From: Alopecurus myosuroides
Lineage: Eukaryota > Streptophyta > Magnoliopsida > Poales > Poaceae
Reading direction: 5' to 3'
DNA: 64,000 nucleotides
Assembly (NCBI GenBank): GCA_028641055.1
Contig: CM054062.1
Location: forward strand, 233,132,376-233,196,375
Shown piece after piece: positions 31,730-44,142 of the stretch. A program made the position numbers and the translations under genes. The notes under the pieces are model-generated. The model had not been told where the DNA came from. It saw nothing but the letters and a program-made list of their open reading frames with translations, and did no database searches. Each line of letters opens with the position of its first letter. Within the stretch, counting starts at the first letter, position 1.

Positions 31730-32917
31730 ATTGGGAAACAAGAATATAAGATACTCTAGACAAAGCAGAAAGATCTAGATTAAGAGTTGGTTCAGGCTTT
31801 TATTCTTATTTCATATACTTCTTATTTTATTTCCCATGAGCTATGTATTTGTTTCATTATGATTGGTTTTACTTAGCTATTACTTCAATTCCTCTAACAG
31901 AGGTTATAACTTGTTGTTATTCATTAGTTGTATCCAGAGATACTTTAGTTGTTGAATATAGATGTGGATAGAAATGTGGACTGTTTGTGGAATGAGGACT
32001 TAAGATAATAAGTTGATCAAATGGTTCATTGATGTGTTGATGTTTCATATGCTCACTTGTATAAGATGAATAAGACAATGAGCATGAGAAGATTATTGGG
32101 GTTTAATGACTTATGTCATAGTTGTTAGTTGTTTTTCTCAGGTGTCATGTTGTTACTTTATATTCTTATCTTTATTATCTTTGTCATGCATGATGTAGAC
32201 ATAGAATTTTGGGAAGAATGTATGTAATGATCAGAGTTTAGTTCTAGTTTAAGAAGGTTTGTTTCATTTTTTAAATGTTTCCTTTCTTGTTGATGATATA
32301 TGTATATATTCCATAAATATGTTATTAATGACAATTAAGTTATTTCCCACTTGTGGGGTTTGGTTAACACTTGTTTGTATCACTTGTGTTCTATTGAACC
32401 TTTGTTATTTACTTGTGAAGGTGCCTTTAATAGTTACTAAATAATTTGGATTGATGTTGTGTGAATGGTTGATAACTTCAAGAGTTCATGATTAGAGGAT
32501 ATAATATCTCTACCGTTGGGATGGTTCAGTTGTGCATTACTGTCTTGTGGAAGTATTATCATCAGCTATGTGATTTGGTTACTCACCCCTCTTTGAGTTA
32601 TAAACACCTAGTGAATTATCCCAATTCATTTATAGACTTGTGTTTAAGGTTGTTGAGAATTTGTGCTTAGTCATAGCCAATTATGGTTTGTCTTATCAAA
32701 TGATTTGGTTTGTAGAGATACTATGCTATAAAGATCACTCAAAATGTACTCTTAACTAGATGATCTAAACCTAATTCATCATGTCAAGTGAAACATTGGT
32801 CCCTTTGGTTTGTCTTAAACTTTCATGCCAAAATTTCCCGTATTTTTAGATGCATGCTATGCAAATGCACATATTATATTTAGATCCTTATAACCTCCCA
32901 AACATTGGTATGTCACA
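31730..32917 (-). mobile_element. Element F remnant, start of its 3' LTR
   Basis: No gene is present. On the minus strand the LTR would begin at 32917 with TGTGACATACC right after a PPT, and continue leftward through this segment and across element A into 1-4632. It is AT-rich with many stop codons in all frames. Confidence 0.45.
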
Positions 32918-32960
32918 GTATCTCCCCCTTAACAAGAACTTCGTCCCGAAGTTCAACCTC
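32918..32960 (-). other. Element F polypurine tract and pol-end signature
   Basis: Read on minus, the sequence is aacttcgggacgaagttctt, then gttaaggggg and agatac, then TG. An inverted repeat with gggacgaagttc followed by taaggggggaga is the usual end of pol and PPT in Tekay-type Gypsy elements of grasses. It gives both orientation and the LTR edge. Confidence 0.6.
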
Positions 32961-34744
32961 TCTCACGTTAAGATAGGTAGAGAGAACTTCTGTAGACCGT
33001 TGAATCTTCACAGTTGTTTTCTTGTGTTGATCTTGGCATGTGTAGCCTCTTGTCTTGATTGTTCACTTTCCACTGTCTTAGATCTTGATCTCATACTATG
33101 CCTGTTATTATGACAACTTTGTTTTGTTACTATACCTTTCTAATGGTCTCACGAAGAACACGTGGTATTTCCACCATGTAGTGGATACCAAGTTTCCTTC
33201 TCCGATGAATAGGTATTGTTTCCTACCTCTCACAACTTTCCGAAGAATATTTGGCACATCCACCATATGGTGAATAACCAATAATATTCTTTCGGTGCAC
33301 TAGACACCGTCTATGGTTAGGATTCCATTTGGTTCAATCTAATGGTCTCAAGAGAAATAATGCTCAAAGAAACTTGTACAACATAGTGTATATTGATTTA
33401 GGCTCACTTATTTAGTGAAAATTATCTTTGAGTTTCCTCGAGTTTTAACTTTTTCCTACAAATGACTATAACCTATTCCACTGGTTGCTTCCTATGGTCC
33501 TTCTACATATTTGGGTTTCAACTTCTATGGAGTGACTCTATGAGTTGACTTACTGATCTTCTGCATATTTCCTTCTAGGATATAGCTAATCATGTGATTT
33601 TCTTCACTTAACTCGTCGTAGATCTCCATGTGTTGATGAAGTATGTCACCAACTCCAATCATGATATGGAATGTGGTCCATTCCCATTAGTGGCTTCATT
33701 GGCTTCTGCCCTCTTGACTTTCTGGTCTTCTAGAGCTTTGGTGGTTACTTCCATCAGCTGATATTTCATACCGCTCTCATACTAATCCTATACCCTCTAG
33801 ACCAGTAACATCAAGAAAGAACACAATGTTTGCACATGCATTTGCACATCAAGTTCCATCTTCATGTATAGATCTAGTCAATCAAAGATCCAAATAAGAT
33901 GCAATAAATCCCAAATGCAGTTATCACTCATGCATCAAAAGCCCGTGGAATAAAAGTACTTAGAGTAAGACATCTCAAGTACCAAGGCTCTTAAATGCTA
34001 TACACTACAAGTAGGTATATATTACCTTGTAATACTATTCTACACAACCACTCTTTTCCTAGGTAATTACTCCAATTGCATGCCTTACTGAAATGGAATA
34101 AACCAAGACAAAATGATCCTATAGTAGTTGTTGTCTAACTTGGTTCCATATAGGACTAAGTACCATGACAACTAAAGTCCTTCATCTTGATTACGATAAG
34201 CTTCTCATGGCATCTGTTGATTCTTCATGTTGTTGATCACGTCGTAGGAGTAGTAATGTATCTTCCATCAATTCTTATGCCTTCTCCTAACTCTATACTA
34301 TACTATAATGATTCACCTCTAGACTTGATAACTAAGGATATGGTATACACCCCATAGTTACCAAAGTTTAATAACTCTTTACGATTCTCCAATATCCCTA
34401 ATTGTTGACTCCTATACTTATTCTATATCATGTTCTACTCCATCCTATACATTTATAGAATGGGGTAATCATCACTTTGACTTAATCATCTCTGACTATG
34501 TGAGAACACTTCTCTCAATAAAACTGATGTATGCTAAACTTCAAACTAATAATACCTAGGTATAAAGAAAATAGATAAGTATATTTACTCAAGTTGAGTA
34601 AGAACATTCTATAAAAGTATGATCATATCATTCTCAAGTGGATGATCATCATAGTTGTAGGAAATATGGTTTAGATAAGATGGCTTCCTATATTCTTTAC
34701 CAACCTACAGATCTCCTAAAAGGTTTTAAACCTAAGGTCGCTTC
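32961..34744 (-). pseudogene. Short, decayed interior of element F
   Basis: Only about 1.8 kb separates PPT and PBS, against 5 kb or more in autonomous Gypsy elements, and no open frame longer than about 90 codons is present. I cannot recognise any gag or pol motif. The element is deleted or non-autonomous. Confidence 0.4.
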
Positions 34745-34767
34745 GCTCTGATACCATTTGTGGTGAC
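34745..34767 (-). other. Element F primer-binding site and LTR tip
   Basis: gctctgatacca at 34745-34756 is the reverse complement of tggtatcagagc, the Met-tRNA PBS. The bases tgtggtgac (34759-34767) would be the last nine of the 5' LTR on minus (gtcaccaca), cut off by element D. Confidence 0.6.
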
Positions 34768-36278
34768 TGATACGTCCATTTTGCATCACTATTTTATATC
34801 ATAATTTTCTGTTATTCATCGATATATTTCATGTTATGATGCATCTCTTATGTTATTTTATCTTATTTTGCATGTTTTATAATTTTGGGAGAATAAACAC
34901 CGGGACCAGAAATCTGATGGAAAAAGCACCGTCGAGATACCATATTTAAAAAGATCAGAAGAAGAAGGGGGACATCCAGGGGTTCCTAAAAGTCCATAGG
35001 AAGAACACAGCCAGAAGGGAAGCCAGAAGGGGGCCACCAGGGGCCCACACCTAGGGCTGGCGCGCCCTCCCCCTGGCCGCGCCACCAAGGGGTGTGGCCA
35101 CCCTGGCCCACCTCTGGGGGTCATCTTTGGCGTGCCTGACCCCCAGGGAACCCTAAGCCTCATTCCATCCTCGAAGAATTATTCCGCCGCCGCCTCGGGG
35201 CGGAAAACACCAGAGAGAGAAAAGCTCTCTGGCAGGGAGAAATCTGTCGGGGAAATTCCTCTCCGGAGAGGGGAAATCACCGCCATCGTCACTGTAATCA
35301 CTCCGGGCATCATCAAGATCATCATCATCATCACCACCACCAACACCATCACCCTCATCATCCACCTTCATCCCGTTGTAACAATTAGGGGCCTCTATCG
35401 TTGTTTTGCATTAGATCACTCTCCCGGTGTGGATTACTTGTTAGTAGTTGATGCTTGTGAGATTTATCGGTGTTTACACTTTATCACCAGATTGTTATCA
35501 TCCATTATATCACCTCTGATCATGATCCATATTATGTGTTGTGAGTAGTTTGTGTTGTTCTTGAGGACATGGGAGAAGTCAAGTTGTTAGTAGTGAAGTA
35601 ATGTTGAATAATATTTAATGTTTGATATTTAAGTTGTGGTGTTATTCTTCTAGTGGTGTCATGTGAACGTCGACTACATGATACTTCACCATTTATGGGC
35701 CTAGGATAATGCATTGTGTATTTGGCTACTAATTGTGGGGTTGCCGGGTGACAGAAACCTAAACCCCCGTTAGGAAACCTTTACACGAGGGAGCGTAGGA
35801 TCCCGGAGTTTAAAGATGTGGTTAGATTTATTTCTTAATTACTTTCTTGTAGTTGCGGATGCTTGCAAGGGGTATAATAACAAGTATGTATTTGTCTTGG
35901 ATGGGACGGTACATTATCATAGGCTCACCCACACAACACTTACCAAAACACCAAACATTATTCAGCTGTATGGAACAAAAGCACTTGACAGAAACCTCTC
36001 GTGTGTCCTCGAGAATGTTTGTTAATCATAAGTAAACTCACCGGCTTGTCCTTTGCTAAAGAAAGGAATGGGCCACTTGTTGCAATTATTATTACTGCAT
36101 ATTATTTACTCGCACTTTATTTATCTGCAATATCAAAAACCCCTATAAATCTATTTTCCAGTATTTACAGTTATTCCTTCATCAAAACCGCTTGTCAGCA
36201 CCTTCTGCTCCTCGTTGGGTTCGACACTCTTATTTATCGAAAGTACTAAGATACACCCCCTATACTTGTGGGTCATCA
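34768..36278 (+). repeat. Element D 5' LTR
   Basis: It starts tgatacgtccattttgcatc and ends cttgtgggtcatca, followed by the PBS. The terminal sequences are familiar from Triticeae Gypsy families, though I do not name one. No partner LTR lies in the window, so the divergence is unknown. Confidence 0.75.
35308..35371 (+). repeat. ATC/ACC trinucleotide repeat in element D LTR
   Basis: catcatcaagatcatcatc... with interspersed cac units, an imperfect microsatellite in the LTR. Confidence 0.85.
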
Positions 36279-36289
36279 AGACTATTTTC

Positions 36290-36307
36290 TGGCGCCGTTG
36301 TCGGGGA
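36290..36307 (+). other. Element D primer-binding site (tRNA-Asp type)
   Basis: tggcgccgttgtcgggga lies 11 bases after the LTR. It differs by one base from the tggcgccgttgccgggga used by Athila-type elements. Confidence 0.8.
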
Positions 36308-36393
36308 ATGAAGCGCTATTGGGAAGTGGAATTGATAAAGGAAGCTTCCGCTGTAAGTGATGTTTTTATTTCTGTCTACTGGTTTATTATACT

Positions 36394-37386
36394 ATGTTTG
36401 GAACTCCTTTTGAGTCCTTATTTGCGGGCACTGCTACCACTACTAGGGTAGTAAGTGACCCACCTCCTGATGATTTGGATCCTTATAAAATACCTATAAA
36501 GATTCTTAAAGATGTTATGGATAACTGCTATTCAGGCGAGTGAAATGTCCATCCTGGTGATCATTTTATCTTTTTACATGAATTATGCGAGTTGTTCAAG
36601 TGTGCAGGTATTACTATGAGCCAAGTGAAGAGGAAATTATTCTCTGTATCATTAACAGGCCGAGCCGCTGAATGGTTCAGACTGCTGAAAAATAGCCAGA
36701 CTATTGAATGGGAGGAAATTGTATCTCTCTTTTATTCTAAATTCTATCCTCCAAGTGAGATCCATAGAGATCGGAATTATATATATACTTTTTGGCCTCA
36801 TGATGGAGATACTATTTCCCAAGCATGGGGGAGACTGAAGTTACTAATGCTCAAATGCCCCATTCATGAGCTCCCCAATAATATCCTTATTAATAATTTC
36901 TATGCAAGGCTTCCTTTTCATGATAAGGATTTATTGGATGCTTCTTGTTCTGGATCATTTACACGTATGAAGGATGAAGCTAAATGGAATCTTCTTGACC
37001 GTATTCAAGAAAACACTGAAGCATGGGAATGACAAAGGTAGAAAGTCGGGTATAAACTATGACTATGAATGCATTAAAACCTTTATGTCATCTGAGGATT
37101 TTCATAATGTTAGTGTTGTTTATGGTCTTGATTCTCAAGTTGTTGCAAACTTATATAAGGCTTTTTCTTCTTACATTGATATTCCTAAAAAATAATGGGA
37201 TAAGTACCATGCACCTTATAAAGATGCTATTAGTTGTGTTCCTGCTAAAGATATAGAAGTTCATACTTTTGATTCTATTGTGCCTGAACCTTATATTGAG
37301 AAAATTCCTTTCCATGCTAAGGTAAAAGAACACTCTATGTTAGCTAGTGTGATTAATAAAAGTGCAAAGAAACTTGTAGAACCTAC
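36394..37386 (+). pseudogene. Element D gag relic (Athila-type), broken
   Basis: The frame opens at ATG 36394 (MFGTPFESLF), meets an in-frame TGA near 36540 and resumes with the Retrotrans_gag-type core (36592-37032; LFKCAGITMSQVKRKLF, GRAAEWFRLL, FYSKFYPP). It meets another stop at 37030-37032, then continues in another frame to 37386, where element E interrupts it. Capsid-core motifs are clear but at least two disabling changes are present. It is typical of Athila gag, which is followed by protease without a classic knuckle here. Confidence 0.8.
37382..37386. repeat. Target-site duplication of element E, left (cctac)
   Basis: Repeated at 45795-45799 after the right LTR. Confidence 0.92.
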
Positions 37387-39036
37387 TGAAGGGAATATGC
37401 CCGAGAGGCAATAATAAAATGGTTATTATCTTATTCCTTGTTTATGATGAATGTTTATTTCTCATGCTAGAATTGTATTAACCGGAAACGTTGATACATG
37501 TGTGCTTAATAAACAAACAATGGTTCCTAGTAAAGCCTCTCTTTTAACTAGCTCGTTGATTAATAGATGATCAAGGTTTCCTGATCATGAACATTGGATG
37601 TTGTTAATAACGGGATCATGTCATTAGAAGAATGATGTGATGAACATATACCCAAAGAGAATATAGCAATGCGATCAAGTCATTTAGTTTACATTGTTAT
37701 ATCAAACATACGAAGTAACTTATTCCTTAGACCTTGAGATCATGTCAATCACTGATACCGGAAGAGTGCTTTGATGGCATCAAACGTCACACCGTAACAG
37801 GGTGACTATAAAGGTGTCGTTAAGTATTCGGAAAGTATTAGTTGAGGATCATGGATCAAGAGTGGGATTTGTCCATCCAAATGACGGAGAGATATACTCT
37901 GGGCCCTCTCGGTGATATCACATCGAAACCGCTTGCAAGCACGTGATATGATCACAAGGATGTTATATCACGGAAACGAGAAAAGAGTACTTGTCGGTAA
38001 CGAGATTGAACAAGGTATGGTTGATACCAATGATCGAATCTCGGACAAGTAAAATATCGCGAGACAAAGGGAATAGTTCACGGCGTTGTTGGTTCACACG
38101 ATCACGAGAGTCATCGTTGAATATATAGGAGTCATCACGGATCTCCAGATCCCGCTGTTGATTATTGATCGGAGAGGAGTCTCGATCATGTCTATCTTAT
38201 TCGCGAACCATAGGGTGACACACTTAAGGTTCGATGACGCGTTTGAGAGGATACGGAATATCGAAGAATATTTTGGACAGCACCGAAATTGTTTCGGGGA
38301 AAATTGAAATAGTTCAAGGGGTTTTTGTCGAATGGTTGTTAATAGAATTAACAAATGATTCGAGGTGCTTTATGCAAATGTTTGTTAATAGAATTAACAA
38401 ATGCTGAAATAAAGAACTAAAAATGTTTTATTGATTTATTAACGAAAAACTCTTGGATTTTCTAAGTGGGGTTTAAAGGAAAATGAGTGGGTGTGAGTGG
38501 AGTGTCCACTCACATCATGAGGGAAGAGGTGGGGGCACACCATGGGGCTGGCCGCACCCCCCTTGGGCTGCCTCCCCCTCTCCTATAAAAGGAGGGTGAG
38601 AGCTCTCCCTCCTCCACACACTTGGCCACTTCCATTTCCCTCCACCCGCTGCTCCATTTCATGGTCTCCGGCTTGGCGAAGCCCTGACCGTGGGATTCTT
38701 CACCACCACCACGTTGTCGTGCTGCTGGAGTTCCGAGGGATCCTCTACTTCCGCACCCCGCTGGAACGAGGGAACGGAGGTCGTCATCAACCGTACGTGT
38801 GACCGATCACGGATGCACCACCGGATTGCAGTGCCATCTTCTCGCTATCGGGATCGGTGTGAGTACGACTACGCCAACAACGAGATTTGATCTCGTACCA
38901 CTTTGAGTCTTCGAGGGTATGTGTTCTCCTTAACCCTCTTGTTGCCCGTTGCACTTCGTCTCATAGATTAGATCTTGGCCTTTTGGGTATCTCTCGCGTA
39001 GGAAATTTTTTGTTTTCTATGCTACGTTCCCCTTCA
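37387..39036 (+). repeat. Element E 5' LTR
   Basis: 1650 bp, from tgaagggaat to cgttccccttca. A TATAAAA box lies at 38584-38590 (ctcctataaaaggagg). Confidence 0.94.
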
Positions 39037-39037
39037 G

Positions 39038-39049
39038 TGGTATCAGAGC
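39038..39049 (+). other. Element E primer-binding site (Met-tRNA type)
   Basis: tggtatcagagc, one base after the LTR. Confidence 0.92.
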
Positions 39050-40554
39050 CGGATCTATGCGTAGATGTTTTGTACGGGTAGAACACATAGGTGTATGTGG
39101 GCGTTGATGATCATGTTATTACCTCCTTGATTATTTTATGATCTTAGTGGCATAGTGGGATGAAGCGGCCCGGACTAACCTTACATGTCCACGTACATGA
39201 GACTTGTTCCACAACTGACATGCAACTTGTATTGCATAAGTGGCTTGCGGGTGTCTGTTTCTCCTACTATAGTTAAGATCTAATCTATGAAGGGTTGTTA
39301 AAAATGTGTTTATCAACGTTGTGGTTGATCTTCGTAGGTATGAACGGTTCTATCCTCGAAAGCCCTAAGCCACGTAAAATATGCAAAAATAAATTAGAAG
39401 CGTCTAACTAGTTTTTGTTGGGCATGTGATGTGATATGGTCAATATTACAAATTTGATTATGAGATGATATATTTTGTAAATTATTGATATACCGTAAGG
39501 TATCCATATGGTTGTCTTCTTATTGATGGACAAACAAGTTTGGGGTACCGTGGTACTTGGTACCACGCCGGTGGAATGATTCAGATCATACCATAATGCA
39601 CATGATGGAGATCAAGTGCAAGGAGGACCATATCATATCACGTTATCCTGACATGTGATGTATGTGATGTTAATACTTTTATGCATCTTGTTTTGCTTAG
39701 ATAGCGACGGTAGCATTATAAGATGATCCCTCTCACTTAATATCAAGATAATAATGTGTTCTTCCTTAAGTATGCACCGTTAAGAAAGTTCGTCGTTTCG
39801 AGACACCACGTGATGATCGGGTGTGACAGACTCAACGTTCGCATACAACGGGTGTTTTCAAGCCTAGCATGTACAGACATGGCCTTGAAACACACGCAAT
39901 ACTACGGTTCTACTTGGCGAGCCTAGCATGTACAGACATGGCCTCGGAACACGTAACCGAAAGGTAAAGCATGAGTCATATGGATGATATGATGAACATG
40001 TCGATGTTCGCCTTTGAAACTACATCATCTCACGTGATGATCGGTTTTGGTGTAGTGAATTTGGTTCGTGTAATCACTAAAGACGACTAAGAGGGATGTT
40101 GTTTTTGAGTGGGAGTTCATGGTTTAATTTTTGAATTAACTTGAACTTATTTATCATGAACAACAAATCAAAGTGAATTTGCACAAATTGTAGTATTCAT
40201 TGGCATCCACATAACTACCTTACACTTAGATTGTTAATTGAGATATAACTGTTATGATCTGGTAAATACCATTTAAGATTGGTACCGTATTAGTGAAATT
40301 TAAAATTGAGTCCTATTGTAGATTTTTGGTATTTCCTACCTAGCTCCATGTGGTTAATGATTGATTAATCTAGAGAGCAAATAATTCCTACTTAGAATCC
40401 AGAGTCATGGTTGCTTCCGTATTACTTTATATTCAAAAGAATGTTTTGTTGATCAAGGTGATTTAGGAACTGAAAAGAGTTGTTTTCAGAAACAATCAAG
40501 TGAAAGATATATTGATATCTAGAAACTTATTTGTGGCAACATGACTGAGTATAA

Positions 40555-40642
40555 TTTAGCGTGACAATGTTTGCTTATATTATCTGAATATATGCAAATT
40601 TAGCGTGACAATGTTTGCTTATATTATCTGAATATATGCAAT
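40555..40642 (+). repeat. 44-bp tandem duplication in element E interior
   Basis: The unit beginning tttagcgtgacaatgtttgc at 40555 is repeated at once from 40599 with almost no change. Confidence 0.9.
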
Positions 40643-43600
40643 GATTGAAGACGCTAGGCGTTTGAATATTCCAAGAAGTTGGGCGCTCAAAATTATCCTC
40701 TAAATCCCTTCCTTCGAGCTATAGTAACTTAATCATAAAATTGTTATGATGGGATGGATTAGAAGTATGGGTAAAGTATTTTACCTTACTTAGAAATTGT
40801 TAAGAGTGGAATCTAGAAGAATGCTATTAATATGGTGATATTAGTAGAACAATCAAACTCAAAGTATGACTCAATGGGTGATAGTATATGACTAACACGC
40901 CAAAGAAAATGAGCTAGTAAGACTAGCATTGTTTGATGTTGAATGATTCTTCTATAAAGGAAAGGGAATATTGAAAATAGAATTACAAATTGATATATGG
41001 CAGAAAAAAAAGATAACTGGAAAATTCCAGCTCAGGAGTATATACTTGATATACAAGTTATAGATGTATTACTAGTTAACAAAGTATTTTTGGTATTTTA
41101 ATACCACATTGGTTGGTATGAGTTGTCATACAAAGCAACGCAATGAAAGAAATACAAGGGCCTAAAAGGAACTAGTAATAGATGTGGAATCGATTATGAC
41201 AAGAACATAAATAAAGTGTTATTGTGTTCATTGTCGTATCGAACCAACCAGTCAAGATTTATTTGAGGAACTTAATAATTTGTTATTTTGTTCTAGTCTT
41301 TTGTGAGAACAAATGAGATTGTTCAAACGATGACCATATTCCATAATTGATGGATATGTTAATATAAATCATGTTGGTAAAGTAAACATCTATAAGACTG
41401 AATGCTAAACGTTGCAAGACGTAAAAGATTTTCACTTAAATTGTGACACCACCATTTTAGTTCATATCAGAAAGGAAAACATGAAGGAACTCCATATTGA
41501 TGGACTTCCGGAGTCATTTTATTGACGCTTGTGAGACCTCTTCCAAAAGATGACTAGAATTCCGTTCATAGGCCAAAGTAGAATGGACGACTAATTTAGT
41601 GGAGATTATACATATTGATGTATATAGTCCATTATGTGTAGTCATGTATGGTGGATTAATTTTTCCTTAATAAAATTCTGTCGATGATTTAAGTAGATAT
41701 GTGAGTATATCTATTTAAAGGGAACAGAGTTTGACATTTTGAATTGGTTCAAAAGGTTGTTAATATGAAGTTAAAATCAATGTAACAAGATAATCATGTA
41801 TTTATGATTGGATCATAAAGGATAAAGTTTGAGTTACAAGTTTAGCAAAACATCTGAGAAGTTGCAGAATTGTTCTACAACTTATACTTCTCGAATACCC
41901 CACATTAGATTGGAGTATTCAAAAGACAAAATCAAACCCTGTTTGACATGGTAAGATTAATAAAATTGCCATTATAATTTTGTAGTTTATACATTAGTGA
42001 CAACCGTTTTTCCACTGAAAAGAGCACCATCATGATCCGCTGAAATTGACAACATATAAGATATGGTTTGGGTAGTGACCCGAATTGTCACTTTCTTAAG
42101 TTTTGGTATGCATAGCATGTGTAAAATGTTTACAACCAAAATAGGATAAATATATGTTTATAAGGTTATCCCAAATAAAACATTGGGTATTTCTCCTATC
42201 ACCGAACCAAAAGACAAATGTTGTTTGTCAGAAAGGGTTGATTTCTCGAGAAAGTAGTTCTTGCGAAACAAGTGAGTGGGAGCACAGTACAAACTCAACA
42301 AGGTTAGAGAATCTTCGTTATCATGTCAAGAGTAGCGCAGCACTGGAAGTTGTTCCGGGGTTTACTATTTTGACTAAGTAGAAGACACTACAAATGTTGT
42401 AGATACTTCAAATGAGTTTGCGAACTGTACCAGAAAAGTCCAAAAACTTTGTACTTATAACAACTTGTGGTTTAAGTGTAAAGTGTTGTTTTGACAACAA
42501 AAGGACCTGGACCTTATAAAGGAAGCAAATGATGGGCCCTGGCTTCGTAAAATTGACTATGAGTCATTATATCCGTCATAGTATCCTTGTATGAATATCA
42601 AGTATGTGACTTGGTAGTCCTTTCGATAGGCATGATGCCTAGCGATAGCAAAAGGGTCTATATAGCGACAAAGACATGGATTTTACATCTTATTCAAATT
42701 GTACTTATCGAAAAGTTGTTTTCGACGAAGTTCAAAGAGTTAACTACTACAAGATTTTGATCTTCCGTAGTGATGCTTTAGTCTTTGCGGATAGTTCTAG
42801 CAAAAGGTTACATATTATGATATGGCAGTTGAATAAAAAAACCAACTCTCCTCTCAAGGAAGTTTTATCAAGGATGTGTACTTGACACAGTCTGAGAGTT
42901 TTGTAAAATTCAAAAAGGTTGCTAGAAAGGTATGCACACTTCAATGGTTGAAGTGAGCATAACGAAGTTGAAATCTTTACCTTAATGAAGTTATCAAAAG
43001 AGTTTGATTCCATCATGAACGATAAAGATGCTTGTAAAGTTACAAGAAATTAAGTGGGAGCGCTATGACATATTTCCAATACTTTATGTAGATGACATAT
43101 GGTTGATTGGAAAATATGTATTTTAAATTAACACGGTTAAGATTTTCATATTGATGAAAGACTTAGAAGATATTGGGCATCGATATCTATAAAAGATGGA
43201 TTGACGCACCTGATATGATTGAAGCCAAATTACATAGATGAAATATTGAAGTAAGTCAGTATGAAAATGACAAGAAGGAGTTCTTGTCACATGGAAAATA
43301 ATTGAGCAAGATTCATGTGTTTTGACACATGATGAGCATCATTGAAATTGAGATTTCTAAGTCATGTTTCCATGCTATGTACACAACCAGATGAGTCCTA
43401 TGCTATAAAATGTTATAGTAGGATAATTCATATGATGATTAGACAACAGTGGGAGAGATCCTTGTGTCATTTTAGAAATGCTAAGGATATGTTTTCCTAT
43501 ATAGTAATGACAAAATATTAGTTGTAATATGTTACACTAATAGTCTTGTCATTTAATCAAGTAATTTTATCTCAATTAAAATATGTGATGAAGGGTAGCA

Positions 43601-43750
43601 CAATAGGATGGAAGAAAGTTCCATGCTGGATTTGAAAGAGTTTCAAAAAAAATTAAAATATTGTGACAGATACTACAACAAAGGCTAAAGTATATCGTTG
43701 TGTTGACAACTGATAATAAGCGTATTTTGTGTCAAGGAGTTCTTTATTGA

Positions 43751-43940
43751 ACTTGGTGAATTTCCAAGAATGCTGAAACTTTGAAGCTACATTTTCACAA
43801 TGTTAGTAACATCAGTTTAAGCTGAGGAATTAAGGTATCACCGGAACTTGGTGAATTTCCAAGAATGCCAACACTATGAAGCTACATTTTCACAATGTTA
43901 GTGACATCAGTTTAAGCTGAGGAATTAAGTTTTCACCGAT
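43751..43940 (+). repeat. 95-bp tandem duplication near the 3' end of element E interior
   Basis: The unit from acttggtgaatttccaagaa (43751) recurs from 43846 with a handful of differences, both copies ending in an aattaag..tcaccg segment. It affects the terminal pol / PPT-proximal region. Confidence 0.9.
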
Positions 43941-44132
43941 TGACCATATATATACAAAGCCATCTCATTAGAGAATGAGTGATGCGTGTAGACGCAAAGA
44001 ACATGCAAATACAATAAGGACCTGAACAGTTCAGATCTTTTTGATAATGTTTACCACATGCAAAGCATGGTAATAACACTGGAACGTCATATGTGTTAAG
44101 TGCTTACAGACTAGATTATTGACTCTAGTGCA

Positions 44133-44142
44133 AGTGGGAGAC
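44133..44142 (+). other. Element E polypurine tract
   Basis: agtgggagac lies directly before the 3' LTR, as in Angela-type elements. Confidence 0.85.

Larger units (their letters stand above)
39050..44130 (+). pseudogene. Element E gag-pol relic (Copia), heavily decayed
   Basis: Only fragments are recognisable. Around 41480-41570 a GAG-pre-integrase-like string (MKELHIDGLPESF, TRIPFIGQS) is split by stops. Around 41605-41650 an integrase-core-like IHIDVYSPLC appears. At 42235-42300 a linker-like string ending in agtgggagca resembles Angela pol. At 43085-43096 the RT signature YVDD is preserved (LYVDDIWLIG). Frameshifts and stops separate all of these, and gag is not identified. No functional protein can be made. 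Confidence 0.75.

Noticed and set aside
38542..38890. Short proline- and histidine-rich frames in both LTRs of element E
   Set aside because: They lie in the transcribed leader after the TATA box and are duplicated in both LTRs; no domain or conserved frame.
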